Of a stretch of 64,000 nt of DNA, positions 9,332 to 17,546 are shown one piece after another. The notes under the pieces were generated by a model, which was not told the origin of the DNA, did not search any database, and saw only the letters and a list, made by a program, of their open reading frames with translations. Within the stretch, counting starts at the first letter, position 1; each line of letters starts with the position of its first letter. Made by a program: the position numbers and the translations under genes. Location of the stretch: the NCBI GenBank assembly GCA_035577545.1, contig DATLVI010000028.1:62001-126000 (forward strand), in the 5' to 3' direction. This DNA is from Verrucomicrobiia bacterium. Lineage in GTDB: Bacteria > Verrucomicrobiota > Verrucomicrobiia > Palsa-1439.

Positions 9332-11071
9332 TCAGTCCACGGTGGCGCTGCGGCCCGAGACGGGGCCGGTACCATTGATAACATGGGCGATACTGCCGTT
9401 GGAGCGTCCACCGAGCCGGAGGGCGATCATGTGGTGCATCTTGATAGCGGGGGCGGTCGGCGTTTCGATGGCATCGTCGGCAACCACCGGCCCTCCATGA
9501 AACACGCAATAGACGCCGAGTCCCCAAGCGTCGTGTGTCTTTACGTTGTCGGCGACTTTATACGACGCGTATCCGTTGGAATCTCCGTGTCGCCAGGCGT
9601 CCTGACTTGGCGGGTCGTAAGGCATCTCCGATTGGTAGAAATAGACGCACCCGCCATTGCCGTTCCAGAGCGTTTGGTACTGCTGGCAGTGCTCGACGAA
9701 GAGGCCGTAGAAGGTAACATTATCCCCGTTCACGACCAGCCCATTGGCGTTCTTGTTTGAATTCCAACCCACGCCCTGACCGTGGTCCGCGCGCCACAAC
9801 CAGAAATTATCGCCGACGACGTCACGGGAATTGATCGTGACCATGCACGTGGCGGTCCCCAGCGCAGCGCCTCCCACCCGGCAAAAAATATCGTAGACAA
9901 ATATCGGATCCGTCGCATGGGATTTGGAAGAGCCGGGCTCGCCAACTTGGAACAGAGTTGGCGAATTGGAGGCGCCAGCCTCAAACAGGATCCCCCCAAC
10001 CTTCACGCCATCGACATCGGCAGTCGTCATCGCTGCGGTTCCCCGGTCCGGTACCAGAGTTGGGAAGCCCAGTCCGAGCACCACGGTGCCGGGTCGAGAG
10101 ATCTGGAGGCTGCTTTCCAGGTGATAAATTCCGGGAGTGAGCAGCAGGTTCTGGCCCTTTTTCAGCGCGGCGTTGATCGTGGCGGCGGTGTCTGTTCCGG
10201 GGTGGGCCAGGTAAAAGCGATCTAACGGTAAGGGTTTTCCTGACGAGGGGTTACCCGACCAGGTGATGCCCCGCGCACCTTTGGCGGCGAGGTCTGGAAC
10301 CATGACGAACCAGTGTCCGTTGTCGTCGATGAAGAGATACGGCTTCTCGCGGATGAGCGGCGTATTATCAATGACCGTATAGGGCGGGCTGGGCCACGCC
10401 CCGGCCGGTGGGTTGACCGTACCGACGAAAACCATGTTCCATGCGCCGCCGGTCCAACTGCCGAATGCGGTGTTTCTCGAAAGCCATTGCTGCTGGGTCC
10501 CGGAATTGGTGTGGCCGTCAATCTTCGAATCCGCGATGAACCCGCCGCTGGACCAACCGCCGTCCGACAAATTCAAATCGCCCTTGATATGGACGCGGCG
10601 GAGCGCGGTGCCCTGTGAGACAGCCCAGATATTGATCTTGTCGTCCTGGGTCGGGGTCACCGAGAGATTTTCCGCGCTGCGCCAGAAATTGCAGGTGGCA
10701 TTGCCCCGCATCCAGTTCGCCTTCGAGCGTACTGCACCGGTAATGGCGACGTCGTCGGGAGATTTTCCCAAGCCGATGACCTGCGTGTAAAAACCGACCT
10801 GCACATCCAGGTCGTACTTGCCGGGCTTGAAGAGAAGCGCGTAGCGATCCGGCCCAAACTGGTTCCGTTCCTGAGTGCTGAACACCGCATCGAGCCGCCT
10901 CTGTATGGTTGCCGCGGTCATGGACGAATCGAAAACCAGGACATTCGGGCCGAAATCCGGAGCGGCCGGTTGTCCTGATTTGGAGGCATCGGACAGCGGA
11001 GCGGAAATGGACAAACCCTGGCCGGCGACAAGCAGGAGAGCGATTAGTGACACGAGTGACGTCGATCCCAT
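9332..11071 (-). CDS. Secreted right-handed beta-helix protein (pectate-lyase-3/GH55-like family)
   Basis: A 579-residue protein with a signal peptide (MGSTSLVSLIALLLVAGQGLSISA). FGPNVLVFDSSMTAATIQRRL, RYALLFKPGKYDLDVQVGFYTQVIGLGKSP and NFWRSAENLSVTP match a secreted beta-helix family often labelled 'adenylyl cyclase' in actinobacterial genomes without biochemical support. A second helical domain begins near DTAATINAALKKGQNLLLTPGIYHL. The tandem arrangement recalls GH55 and pectate-lyase-3 proteins, so a polysaccharide substrate is likely, but no catalytic residue can be assigned by eye. It is a single-gene unit lying between a methyltransferase and the efflux operon, all on the minus strand, and is bracketed by a direct repeat, which raises the possibility of movement as a cassette. 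Confidence 0.75.
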   Translation of the reverse strand: MGSTSLVSLIALLLVAGQGLSISAPLSDASKSGQPAAPDFGPNVLVFDSSMTAATIQRRLDAVFSTQERNQFGPDRYALLFKPGKYDLDVQVGFYTQVIGLGKSPDDVAITGAVRSKANWMRGNATCNFWRSAENLSVTPTQDDKINIWAVSQGTALRRVHIKGDLNLSDGGWSSGGFIADSKIDGHTNSGTQQQWLSRNTAFGSWTGGAWNMVFVGTVNPPAGAWPSPPYTVIDNTPLIREKPYLFIDDNGHWFVMVPDLAAKGARGITWSGNPSSGKPLPLDRFYLAHPGTDTAATINAALKKGQNLLLTPGIYHLESSLQISRPGTVVLGLGFPTLVPDRGTAAMTTADVDGVKVGGILFEAGASNSPTLFQVGEPGSSKSHATDPIFVYDIFCRVGGAALGTATCMVTINSRDVVGDNFWLWRADHGQGVGWNSNKNANGLVVNGDNVTFYGLFVEHCQQYQTLWNGNGGCVYFYQSEMPYDPPSQDAWRHGDSNGYASYKVADNVKTHDAWGLGVYCVFHGGPVVADDAIETPTAPAIKMHHMIALRLGGRSNGSIAHVINGTGPVSGRSATVD

Positions 11072-11171
11072 GTGCCGTCACCATAGACGCGCGTTTTTTT
11101 CGACACAAGATTAAATCTTCGATTCGCTTATCCGCCTTCGCAACGACTTCGGCGCTTTGATAGGCGCGCAA

Positions 11172-11205
11172 ATAGCAGCGTCAAGGAAAGCCCGCAACCA
11201 GACAG
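11172..11205. repeat. Direct repeat copy 2 (34 bp) upstream of the beta-helix gene
   Basis: Partner of the copy at 9238-9271, identical at 33 of 34 positions, same orientation. It lies between the methyltransferase stop and the beta-helix start. No obvious inverted repeat or insertion-sequence terminus accompanies it. Confidence 0.85.
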
Positions 11206-11304
11206 TCGGCGGGGGCGGTGTGCACGAATTGCGCGAAGCAGACACGAAGAACACGAAGCAAGATGGAAGGCAGAGACGGATACTGCATTGACGGGAGAGG
11301 TCTT

Positions 11305-12201
11305 TCAGCCTGGTTCAAGCGTCACTGCCTCCGCACGACGTGATTTCTTGGCCTCAGCTCTGACGCGTTGCGCCGCGATTGCACAGTATTTCCTGGAGAG
11401 ATCAAGGTGAACGAAGTGGCGTCCGTATCGCTGGGCAACCGCGGCCACAGTGCCAGTGCCGCCGAAGGGATCGAGAATGACATTACCCCGGTAACTGTAG
11501 AATTTAATCAGCCGTTTGATTAGCTCCTCAGGAAATGGAGCGGGGTGGCCGTTTTTCGTTTCCTCGGGCGCCTTATGTCCCCGACGCGGTGGATAGAGAC
11601 TCTTCAGGAAGGGTTGACGGTCACGGGTTTCGGGCTGGATTTGCCAGAATGCGTCGGAATATTTTATGAATTCCTCGCCCGTAATGTCCGCATCGGCTTT
11701 GTCGCCCTCCAACGTCCAGGAGCCTTTCGAGAACACGAGCACATATTCCCAACTTGGCACCACATGCGGGTTGCGCGGGCTTTTCCACGAACCCCACGCG
11801 GTGCGACGCCGCATCGTCTGCTTGTACCAGAGAATCTCCGTGCGCATGATGAAGCCGACATTCACCAGGTCACGGGTCATGTGGTAGTGGATCGGGCGAA
11901 AGTCCTTGATGCTGGTGGGCGCGATGTTGAGGGCAAAGCGGCCGCCCGGCACGAGGACGCGGTACAGTTCCCCCCAGTACGACGTGAGCCATTGCAAATA
12001 CTGCTCGTAGGGCATCTTGTCGTTGTGTGAGTCATATTCGAGGCCAACATTGTAGGGCGGCGAGGTAATCGCTAGGTGGACGCTTTCATCCGGCACGGCG
12101 CGCAGGATTGGCAGGGAGTCGCCGCAGATGATCTGGTCCTTCCACCATTCGCCTTTGGTCGATGACGGCGGAAAGTTGAGAACGTGTGGCAATCGCTTCA
12201 T
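11305..12201 (-). CDS. Orphan DNA methyltransferase, SPPY class (probable N4-cytosine)
   Basis: From ATG 12201 this is a 298-residue class-beta methyltransferase; the frame stays open upstream but codes for repeat-derived nonsense. GDSLPILRAVPDESVHLAITSPPY (residues 28-50) holds catalytic motif IV, S47-P-P-Y50. SPPY is typical of N4-cytosine enzymes, though some N6-adenine enzymes carry it. The AdoMet-binding motif I, DPFGGTGT, is at about 244-251, giving the IV-before-I order of the beta class. The target recognition region lies between. No restriction endonuclease, specificity subunit or modification partner is nearby, so this looks like an orphan enzyme with a regulatory or anti-restriction role. 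The start is supported by the position of conserved sequence rather than by a strong ribosome-binding site. Confidence 0.9.
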   Translation of the reverse strand: MKRLPHVLNFPPSSTKGEWWKDQIICGDSLPILRAVPDESVHLAITSPPYNVGLEYDSHNDKMPYEQYLQWLTSYWGELYRVLVPGGRFALNIAPTSIKDFRPIHYHMTRDLVNVGFIMRTEILWYKQTMRRRTAWGSWKSPRNPHVVPSWEYVLVFSKGSWTLEGDKADADITGEEFIKYSDAFWQIQPETRDRQPFLKSLYPPRRGHKAPEETKNGHPAPFPEELIKRLIKFYSYRGNVILDPFGGTGTVAAVAQRYGRHFVHLDLSRKYCAIAAQRVRAEAKKSRRAEAVTLEPG

Positions 12202-12479
12202 GAGGTCGCGCTCAAGACCAACTGCGCGATGTTGTACCAGAACGAAGACGACCTGACAGTAAGAAAGTTTACGGCGAGAGAGTTGAGCGAGTGCAACGTG
12301 CGCCTGATGAACGTATATCGTAAATTGATAATTTTGCTGGACTCGGCACGTTGAAACGGGTATGGTCGGGGCATGCAGAAAAGTAGAAGGAAAAAGGCAG
12401 ACGGAACAAGGTGGGTACCGATTTTCGACGGAGATCCGCCTTCGCGAGGACTTCCACCGTCGCGCTTCGTGCCATGGCG

Positions 12480-12538
12480 GACAAGTCGGCACGACACGCG
12501 GGGACCAATAATATATGTGTTTCTGCGAAACGAACCCA
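12480..12538 (-). repeat. Dispersed repeat unit (GGGTTCGTTTCGCAGAAAC type), minus orientation
   Basis: Read on the minus strand, this segment opens TGGGTTCGTTTCGCAGAAAC, then an AT-rich ATATAT stretch, then CCCCGCGTGTCG and CTTGTC. The same order is found on the plus strand at 49176-49230, with a few substitutions and a short indel in the AT stretch. Spurious short reading frames ending in peptides such as LRNEP and AKRTQ arise from it. Confidence 0.8.
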
Positions 12539-12613
12539 CCGTTTTTGGAAGGCATATTTTTGTGTATCGCGTTAATTTACAAATACTTATATCGTTTGCA
12601 GGCCCGGTTTGCA

Positions 12614-12643
12614 GGTGGGTTCGTTTTGGAAAACGAACCCACC
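12614..12643. repeat. Perfect palindrome of the GGGTTCGTTTT family
   Basis: Arms ggtgggttcgtttt and aaaacgaacccacc are exact reverse complements around a 2-base gg centre. As RNA it would form a long hairpin on either strand. The same core with 12-bp arms recurs at 48971-48996. Confidence 0.9.
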
Positions 12644-12678
12644 AGGGAGGGGTTTTAGGGGTGGTTTCGTTGAAAAGT

Positions 12679-12700
12679 GGGGTCGTTTTTGGGGAAACGA
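12679..12700. repeat. Degenerate copy of the palindromic repeat core
   Basis: The sequence runs ggggtcgttttt then ggggaaacga. It keeps the TCGTTT...AAACGA inverted arms of the perfect palindrome 36 bp upstream, but with a decayed centre and ends. Confidence 0.5.
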
Positions 12701-12877
12701 TAGCGAGTATTACTGGAAACACGGCGGTCATGGACCACCGCTACAGAGAGACGCGAGAGCCGGAGTTTCGTCAGGGGTGTCGCTCTCACGTTCAGTCCGG
12801 GGTGGATTCGAGAGGGTGGGTGGGCGCAAGAATTCGTTTCACAAGCGGGTGGGTTCGGTTAAGATGTCGGCCTTCGC

Positions 12878-13531
12878 ATGTTTACCGCACGCACATTACT
12901 TGCCGGCAGGTGGCCGATCCTGATTTTTGCGGCGTTGAGCGCTGCGCTGCCATTTCTGAACTGCAGCGTTTGGCTGCGTGTGGTGCTGACAGGCATTTCG
13001 GCGTTGCTCCTGGTGTTCACCATTTCATTTTTCCGCGATCCCCAGCGCGCGGCGCCGGCGGACCCGAAGGCCATTGTTTCGCCCGCGGACGGCACGATTG
13101 TGGAGATCCGGACAGTCCACGAACCGTATTTCCTGAACGGCGAGGCAACGATGGTGGCGATTTTCCTGTCGGTCTTCGACGTTCACGTGCAACGCGCGCC
13201 AATCGAGGGTGAAATCAAGTTTGTGAAATACAATAAGGGCAAGTTTCTGGATGCCCGCAACATCAATGCGTCGCTGGAGAACGAAAACCGCGTGATCGGC
13301 ATCGTCGCGGCGGACGGGTTTCGTGTGACGGTGCGGCAAATCGCGGGGTTGATCGCGCGACGTATCGTGGGCTGGGCTGATCCCGGCACGAAACTGACGC
13401 GTGGGGAGCGGTTGGGGATGATCCGGTTTGGCTCGCGCGTGGAGTTGTTCCTGCCGCCGGGCGTGAAAGTCACGGCGCGGGTGGATGACTATGCGAAAGG
13501 CGGTGAGACGGTCCTTGCCAGAAGAAAATGA
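12878..13531 (+). CDS. psd: Phosphatidylserine decarboxylase proenzyme
   Basis: A 217-residue short-form phosphatidylserine decarboxylase, converting phosphatidylserine to phosphatidylethanolamine at the inner membrane. Two hydrophobic segments occupy residues 12-50. SPADG (68-72) and DVHVQRAP (101-108) supply the conserved Asp and His. The self-cleavage site is Gly185-Ser186 in MIRFGSRVELFLPPG, where the Ser becomes the pyruvoyl group of the small alpha chain. It overlaps the phosphatidylserine synthase gene by 47 bp, and these two reactions are consecutive in phospholipid synthesis. The ATG at 12878 is the natural start. Confidence 0.93.
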   Translation: MFTARTLLAGRWPILIFAALSAALPFLNCSVWLRVVLTGISALLLVFTISFFRDPQRAAPADPKAIVSPADGTIVEIRTVHEPYFLNGEATMVAIFLSVFDVHVQRAPIEGEIKFVKYNKGKFLDARNINASLENENRVIGIVAADGFRVTVRQIAGLIARRIVGWADPGTKLTRGERLGMIRFGSRVELFLPPGVKVTARVDDYAKGGETVLARRK

Positions 13532-14378
13532 CAAGTCCACGCGTCCGGAAGGGCGCCCGACGAAGCCCGTGCTTTCGCCGGAAAACGACGAGCGGGTGCA
13601 GATCTATTTCCTGCCCAACCTGCTGACCGCGGGCAACCTCGCCTGCGGGTTCTTCGCGCTGACGTGGATTTTCAAATACGAGCGTGCTCTCGGTTTCGAG
13701 CCGATCCTGATCGCCATTCGGTTGATCCTGGCGGCCTTCGCCTGCGACTTCCTCGACGGTCGACTGGCGCGGCTGGCGAAGAAGGAGTCGCACTTCGGAC
13801 GCGAGTTCGATTCGTTGGCGGACATCGTGAGTTTCGGCGTCGCGCCGGCATTTTTGGTGTACCGCATTGTTCTCTATCAATTTGAAAGATCCGGCTGGCT
13901 GATTGCCGCGATCTACCTGGTGTGCGGCGGGATCCGGTTGGCGCGGTTCAATGTGCTGAGCATGCGGCCGGCGAGTCACAAAGGTCTCGAGTTTGTCGGG
14001 TTCCCCATTCCTTCCGCGGCCGCGGTGGTGGTGAGCGTGGCGATGTTCATGATGTGGCTGGTGGGCCATGAACATGAACTGGGGCCGTCGCGCTACGCCC
14101 TGGCCGGGTTGATGGTCCTGCTGTCAATCCTGATGGTCAGCAACGTGCGCTATCCGACCTTCAAATATATTGACTGGACGCCCGCGCGGTCGGTCGCGGC
14201 GTTTGCGGGCGCGGCGGTGGTGGGGTTGTTGCTGGTATCGGAGTTCGAGGTGACGTTGGCGGCGTTGTTCGTCAGCTACTTGTTGTACGGTCTCGTGCGA
14301 CCCTGGGTGAGCAAACGCTGGCGACGCGAGATCGAATCGGACGAGTCGGAAGAAGGTGAGGACACCCTGGAGGGGTAA
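13485..14378 (+). CDS. pssA: CDP-diacylglycerol-serine O-phosphatidyltransferase
   Basis: A 297-residue integral membrane CDP-alcohol phosphatidyltransferase of the type II (Bacillus-like) class. The signature D-G-x2-A-R-x8-G-x3-D-x3-D is intact in DGRLARLAKKESHFGREFDSLADIVS, where the Asp residues bind the metal and CDP-diacylglycerol. FLPNLLTAGNLACGFFAL is the usual first membrane helix of these synthases. The first 35 or so residues are hydrophilic and variable, and the end is acidic (ESDESEEGEDTLEG). The start overlaps the end of psd in another frame; ATG 13491 is an equally possible start. It makes the substrate of the upstream enzyme. Confidence 0.92.
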   Translation: MTMRKAVRRSLPEENDKSTRPEGRPTKPVLSPENDERVQIYFLPNLLTAGNLACGFFALTWIFKYERALGFEPILIAIRLILAAFACDFLDGRLARLAKKESHFGREFDSLADIVSFGVAPAFLVYRIVLYQFERSGWLIAAIYLVCGGIRLARFNVLSMRPASHKGLEFVGFPIPSAAAVVVSVAMFMMWLVGHEHELGPSRYALAGLMVLLSILMVSNVRYPTFKYIDWTPARSVAAFAGAAVVGLLLVSEFEVTLAALFVSYLLYGLVRPWVSKRWRREIESDESEEGEDTLEG

Positions 14379-14388
14379 GCAACAGCAC

Positions 14389-15036
14389 GTGGAAGACTTG
14401 TTTCAGTCCATCCTTGCCGGATTCGTCGCCGGATTTGTTGTTGCCGTGCCGGTGGGACCGGTGAATCTCACCGTCATCAACCAGGCACTGCGGCGCGGAT
14501 TTGGTACCGCCTTCCTAGTTGGCGTCGGCGCGATGTGCGCCGAGACGGTGTATGCGTCGTTAATGCTCTGGGGACACTCTTCGATTCTCGACGCGCCGCG
14601 CGTCGTGCGCGTAATGCGCATCATTGCGGTCGTGGTCATCGCCGCCATGGGCATCCGCTACCTGCTTTTCAAATCCGAGCGAATGGGCGACAGCGCTGAT
14701 CAAGCCCGGAAACTTGACGAACGCTGGCATCATCCACAGTCGTTTTTCCTCGGGTTCGCGCTGACGATTTCGAACCTGATGTTGGTTGTCGTCTGGGCGA
14801 CAGTGATCACATTGCTCTTCGCGCATGAATGGGTCGTCCCGACACGGGCGAGCCGGATGCTCTGCGCGATGGGTGTACTCACTGGCGGATCGACGTGGTT
14901 CCTGCTGCTGGCTTTCTTCGTATCGCGCGCGCATCGTCGCGTAAAGGACCAAACCCTGACCGTGCTGGTGCGCTGCTGCGGGGTGTTGTTTCTCGGTTTT
15001 GCCGCGTGGCTGGCCTGGAAGCTTTTCCAGCACTGA
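14389..15036 (+). CDS. LysE/RhtB-family amino-acid or small-metabolite exporter
   Basis: About 215 residues from GTG 14389, which has an AGGGG ribosome-binding site in front; the frame also opens at GTG 14356 inside pssA. VAVPVGPVNLTVINQALRRGFGTAFLVGVGAM is the diagnostic N-terminal part of LysE-type translocators (PxGP with a following conserved Gly). Six hydrophobic helices are visible. Such proteins export amino acids or related compounds by proton exchange; the substrate cannot be told. It follows pssA by 10 bp and may be in the same transcript. It converges with lpxD. Confidence 0.85.
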   Translation: MEDLFQSILAGFVAGFVVAVPVGPVNLTVINQALRRGFGTAFLVGVGAMCAETVYASLMLWGHSSILDAPRVVRVMRIIAVVVIAAMGIRYLLFKSERMGDSADQARKLDERWHHPQSFFLGFALTISNLMLVVVWATVITLLFAHEWVVPTRASRMLCAMGVLTGGSTWFLLLAFFVSRAHRRVKDQTLTVLVRCCGVLFLGFAAWLAWKLFQH

Positions 15037-15047
15037 AGGCTGCGACA

Positions 15048-16037
15048 TTACTTCGCGAGTTTCCGCAACAAGTCCGGCAGTTTCCGCAACGCGATGATCT
15101 GGCGTTTGGTTTGCATGATCGGCTGCGCAGGCGAGCCGAATACAACCGAGCCCGGCGGCAAATCCTCGGAGACACCGCTTTGCGCGGCCACCACGGAGTT
15201 CGCGCCAATTTTGAGATGGTCGGCAATGCCGGCCTGGCCGGCCAGCGTGACGTTGTCGCCAATCTCCACGCTGCCCGCGACGCCCGCCTGCGAGATCACG
15301 AGGCAGTTCTGGCCGAGCGTGACGTTGTGCGCGATTTGCACAAGATTGTCGATCTTCGTCCAGCGCTTGATGATCGTGGAATCCATCGTCGCGCGGTCGA
15401 TCGCCGCGTTTGCGCCAATCTCGACGTCGTCTTCGATGATCACGTTGCCGACCTGCGGTATCTTTAGCCGCTCGTTGCCGTCCTGCACATAGCCGAAACC
15501 GTCGCTGCCGATCACCGCGCCGGCGTGAATGGCGACGCGGTTGCCGATGCGGATGTCGTGGTAGATGGTGACATTGGGATGGAGCAGACAATCGTCGCCC
15601 AGTGAACTGCCTTCACCGATGACGCACTGCGCTTCAATGACCGTGCGGTTGCCCACCGTCACGTTGTCGCGCAGCACCGCGTACTCACCGATGAAAACGC
15701 CCCCACCGAGACGTACGTTGCGGCCGAGTTGCGCGGTTGGATGGATCTGTGCGGGGTACGGGCGCGGCGGACAAAAGATCGCCAGGGCCCGCGCAAACGC
15801 GGCGCGGGGATTCTTCACACGGATCAACGTCTTCCGCGAGGCGGGCGCGTCGAGCGGGGCGATGACGGCGGCGGCGGCACACCTTTCCGCGGCGGCACAA
15901 TGCCTGGCACTTTCCGCGAATGTGACCTCGGTGACTTGCGCGCGCGGGATCGGGGCGATGCCGGTAAGTTGGATATTCGCGTCGCCTTCAACCTGACCGC
16001 CAATCTGCGCCGCGAGATCTTGAACGGTGATGGGCAT
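15048..16037 (-). CDS. lpxD: UDP-3-O-acylglucosamine N-acyltransferase
   Basis: A 329-residue LpxD starting at ATG 16037 (MPITVQDLAAQIGGQ). It adds the N-linked hydroxyacyl chain in lipid A synthesis. The N-terminal uridine-binding domain (to about residue 100) is followed by a left-handed beta-helix of hexapeptide repeats, from HPTAQLGRNVRLGGGVFIGEYAVL onward. IGSDGFGYV and the catalytic His in NLVQIAHNVTLG are present. A C-terminal helix (TKRQIIALRKLPDLLRKLAK) binds acyl carrier protein. No other lpx gene is adjacent. It shows that the organism makes lipid A. It lies 114 bp after the TadG-like gene on the same strand. Confidence 0.95.
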   Translation of the reverse strand: MPITVQDLAAQIGGQVEGDANIQLTGIAPIPRAQVTEVTFAESARHCAAAERCAAAAVIAPLDAPASRKTLIRVKNPRAAFARALAIFCPPRPYPAQIHPTAQLGRNVRLGGGVFIGEYAVLRDNVTVGNRTVIEAQCVIGEGSSLGDDCLLHPNVTIYHDIRIGNRVAIHAGAVIGSDGFGYVQDGNERLKIPQVGNVIIEDDVEIGANAAIDRATMDSTIIKRWTKIDNLVQIAHNVTLGQNCLVISQAGVAGSVEIGDNVTLAGQAGIADHLKIGANSVVAAQSGVSEDLPPGSVVFGSPAQPIMQTKRQIIALRKLPDLLRKLAK

Positions 16038-16150
16038 TATGCTCAGGATAACAGAAGCCCCGGAGGATGGCAACGAATTGGCTTGGCGGCGGACAAAAAA
16101 GAATTCGAACTGACGGCTCCTACGGGTTCCAAATTACGTCCGTCCCTCGC

Positions 16151-17065
16151 CTACTCCACCAAACTTCTGACAGGCCCCAACCCAAACCGTTTGAGGTCGT
16201 CAAAGCCCAGTCCCAGAATCTGGACGTTGATGCTCCAGCCGCTGCCCGAACCTGAGCCGGCGTTCAAGAGTTGGACGATAACGAAATTCTGTACCGTGAC
16301 ATCGCCACCGCCACTGCTCCCTTGCTGGAAGTCACTGGTGACCGGCAATACGATAACCGTCTGGCCGCTGTTGTACATGTCCTGAAATGCGTTGGCTGTC
16401 TTATTCGGGATGCCTTGTACCGCCGGGACCGTCGAGCCTATGGAGCCGAAACAGCCGTTGGTGATGACAGGTTCTGGATCGTTTTTTGGTACCGGCCCGC
16501 ACAGTTCCACAAGTCCCCAGTTTCCCGGATTCCACTGTTGCAGTGTGTTCGTGCCGCCGATGGGCTGGAGCGCGCTCGACGGGATTCCATAGGGTACGGA
16601 GTGCACCCCAATTTCGGCGATGGAATCAACAACCGGAGTCATCAATGGGAACCCGACGACCCTGCCGAAGTGGTTGGTTACGGTGCGCTGTGCCGGGACG
16701 TGTACTGCATTGAAGGGAGCAGTGTTTGCCGTAAAGTTCGTGCCATCCCACGAGCCGACCTCGATCGTACCGGTGTTGCTCGCTGTAATCTCGGCATGCG
16801 TGACACCATTGGTATTGGCGATTACTTCGGCTTCCGTGATCGCGTCCGAAGCGCTACCGCTGGGGGCAAGCTTCGCCACGCCGGCCAATGCTGCTGCGTC
16901 TGTGGCATCATGCGCTTTGTGTTTCTGGCTATAAACATTGGCAACATCAATGGAGAGGGCCGTAAACCCGAACAGAACGAAAATAAATAGTGTGACCAGC
17001 ACCAGTGTGCTGCCGCGCTCGCTTCTTTCAAACCTCCCCTTAGAATATCGTTGTCTCCCAGTCAT
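16151..17065 (-). CDS. TadG-like pilus-assembly/secretion-associated protein
   Basis: A 304-residue protein with a strong AGGAG ribosome-binding site before ATG 17065. ERGSTLVLVTLFIFVLFGFTALSIDVANVYSQKHKAHDATDAAALAGVAKL is the Flp-pilus TadG N-terminal domain: a prepilin-like single membrane helix followed by the DAAALAGA box. The C-terminal 200 residues are beta-rich, Gly/Ser/Asn-rich and presumably extracytoplasmic. There is no von Willebrand domain of the kind long TadG proteins carry. It is third in a minus-strand set after two TadE-like genes. No TadA ATPase, secretin or Flp pilin is nearby. Confidence 0.8.
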   Translation of the reverse strand: MTGRQRYSKGRFERSERGSTLVLVTLFIFVLFGFTALSIDVANVYSQKHKAHDATDAAALAGVAKLAPSGSASDAITEAEVIANTNGVTHAEITASNTGTIEVGSWDGTNFTANTAPFNAVHVPAQRTVTNHFGRVVGFPLMTPVVDSIAEIGVHSVPYGIPSSALQPIGGTNTLQQWNPGNWGLVELCGPVPKNDPEPVITNGCFGSIGSTVPAVQGIPNKTANAFQDMYNSGQTVIVLPVTSDFQQGSSGGGDVTVQNFVIVQLLNAGSGSGSGWSINVQILGLGFDDLKRFGLGPVRSLVE

Positions 17066-17088
17066 AAGCTCTCCTGTTGCGTATGTGA

Positions 17089-17535
17089 TTATCTCATGAT
17101 GGTCGTTGCGGTCAAGCTGATGGAACTAACCGGAGCATTAGTGCCTCTAGCGACACGGAGGACCCAGGGAATGACCAGTGGCAGATCGTACTGAATTTGT
17201 ACGCTCGTCGCCCCGCCGACGCCACCGACTGTGACATTGGTATTCACGGTCGCCGTTGCCAAAGTGGGGTCGAGCATCGGCGCAACCGCGTGCTCCGCGA
17301 AGTCCTGGACTTGACCGATGGTCGGAATATTGGTTACAGACAGGATCGCATACCGAGCGGCGGTCATTGTTGCATTTCGAACCGTCATGCTCGCGGCGTA
17401 AATGAAACCGTATTGGCAAATACCGCACAGGAGCAATGCCAATACCGGTACCACCAGGGCAAACTCGACAAGGTGGTGACCCGATTCCCCCCTTCCGGGG
17501 GCCCGCCGACTAATGTGTTTCAGTTTGCGTTTCAT
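17089..17535 (-). CDS. TadE-like pseudopilin
   Basis: A 148-residue protein. GESGHHLVEFALVVPVLALLLCGICQYGFIYAASMTVRNATMTAARYAI is the TadE domain: a Gly-Glu-like processing region, one hydrophobic helix, then the conserved N-A-x-x-x-A-A-R-Y/W stretch. The C-terminal half is a short beta-rich extracytoplasmic domain that includes the hydrophobic VVIPWVLRV-type segment. It resembles the product of the upstream gene closely enough to be a tandem duplicate. It is likely a minor pilin or secretion pseudopilin. Confidence 0.8.
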   Translation of the reverse strand: MKRKLKHISRRAPGRGESGHHLVEFALVVPVLALLLCGICQYGFIYAASMTVRNATMTAARYAILSVTNIPTIGQVQDFAEHAVAPMLDPTLATATVNTNVTVGGVGGATSVQIQYDLPLVIPWVLRVARGTNAPVSSISLTATTIMR

Positions 17536-17546
17536 GGTGCGTAATT

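Larger units (their letters stand above)
12202..12877. other. Gene-free, repeat-rich intergenic region
   Basis: This 676-bp gap between two divergent genes has no frame that resembles a protein. It contains a repeat unit also found inverted near 49.2 kb, a perfect 14-bp-stem palindrome and a degenerate copy (listed separately). A further GGTGGGTTCGGTT fragment lies just before the psd gene. The promoters of the methyltransferase and psd genes must lie here but none stands out. Confidence 0.7.

Noticed and set aside
9238-11205. Insertion sequence delimited by the 34-bp repeats
   Set aside because: The repeats are direct, not inverted, and the enclosed gene is not a transposase.
11305-12555. 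Longer methyltransferase start at 12555
   Set aside because: The extra 118 residues lie in the repeat-rich gap and contain no methyltransferase motif; ATG 12201 precedes the conserved region closely.
12373-13212. A 279-residue plus-strand frame across the repeat gap into psd
   Set aside because: Its first half is translated repeat DNA and its second half is psd in the wrong frame.
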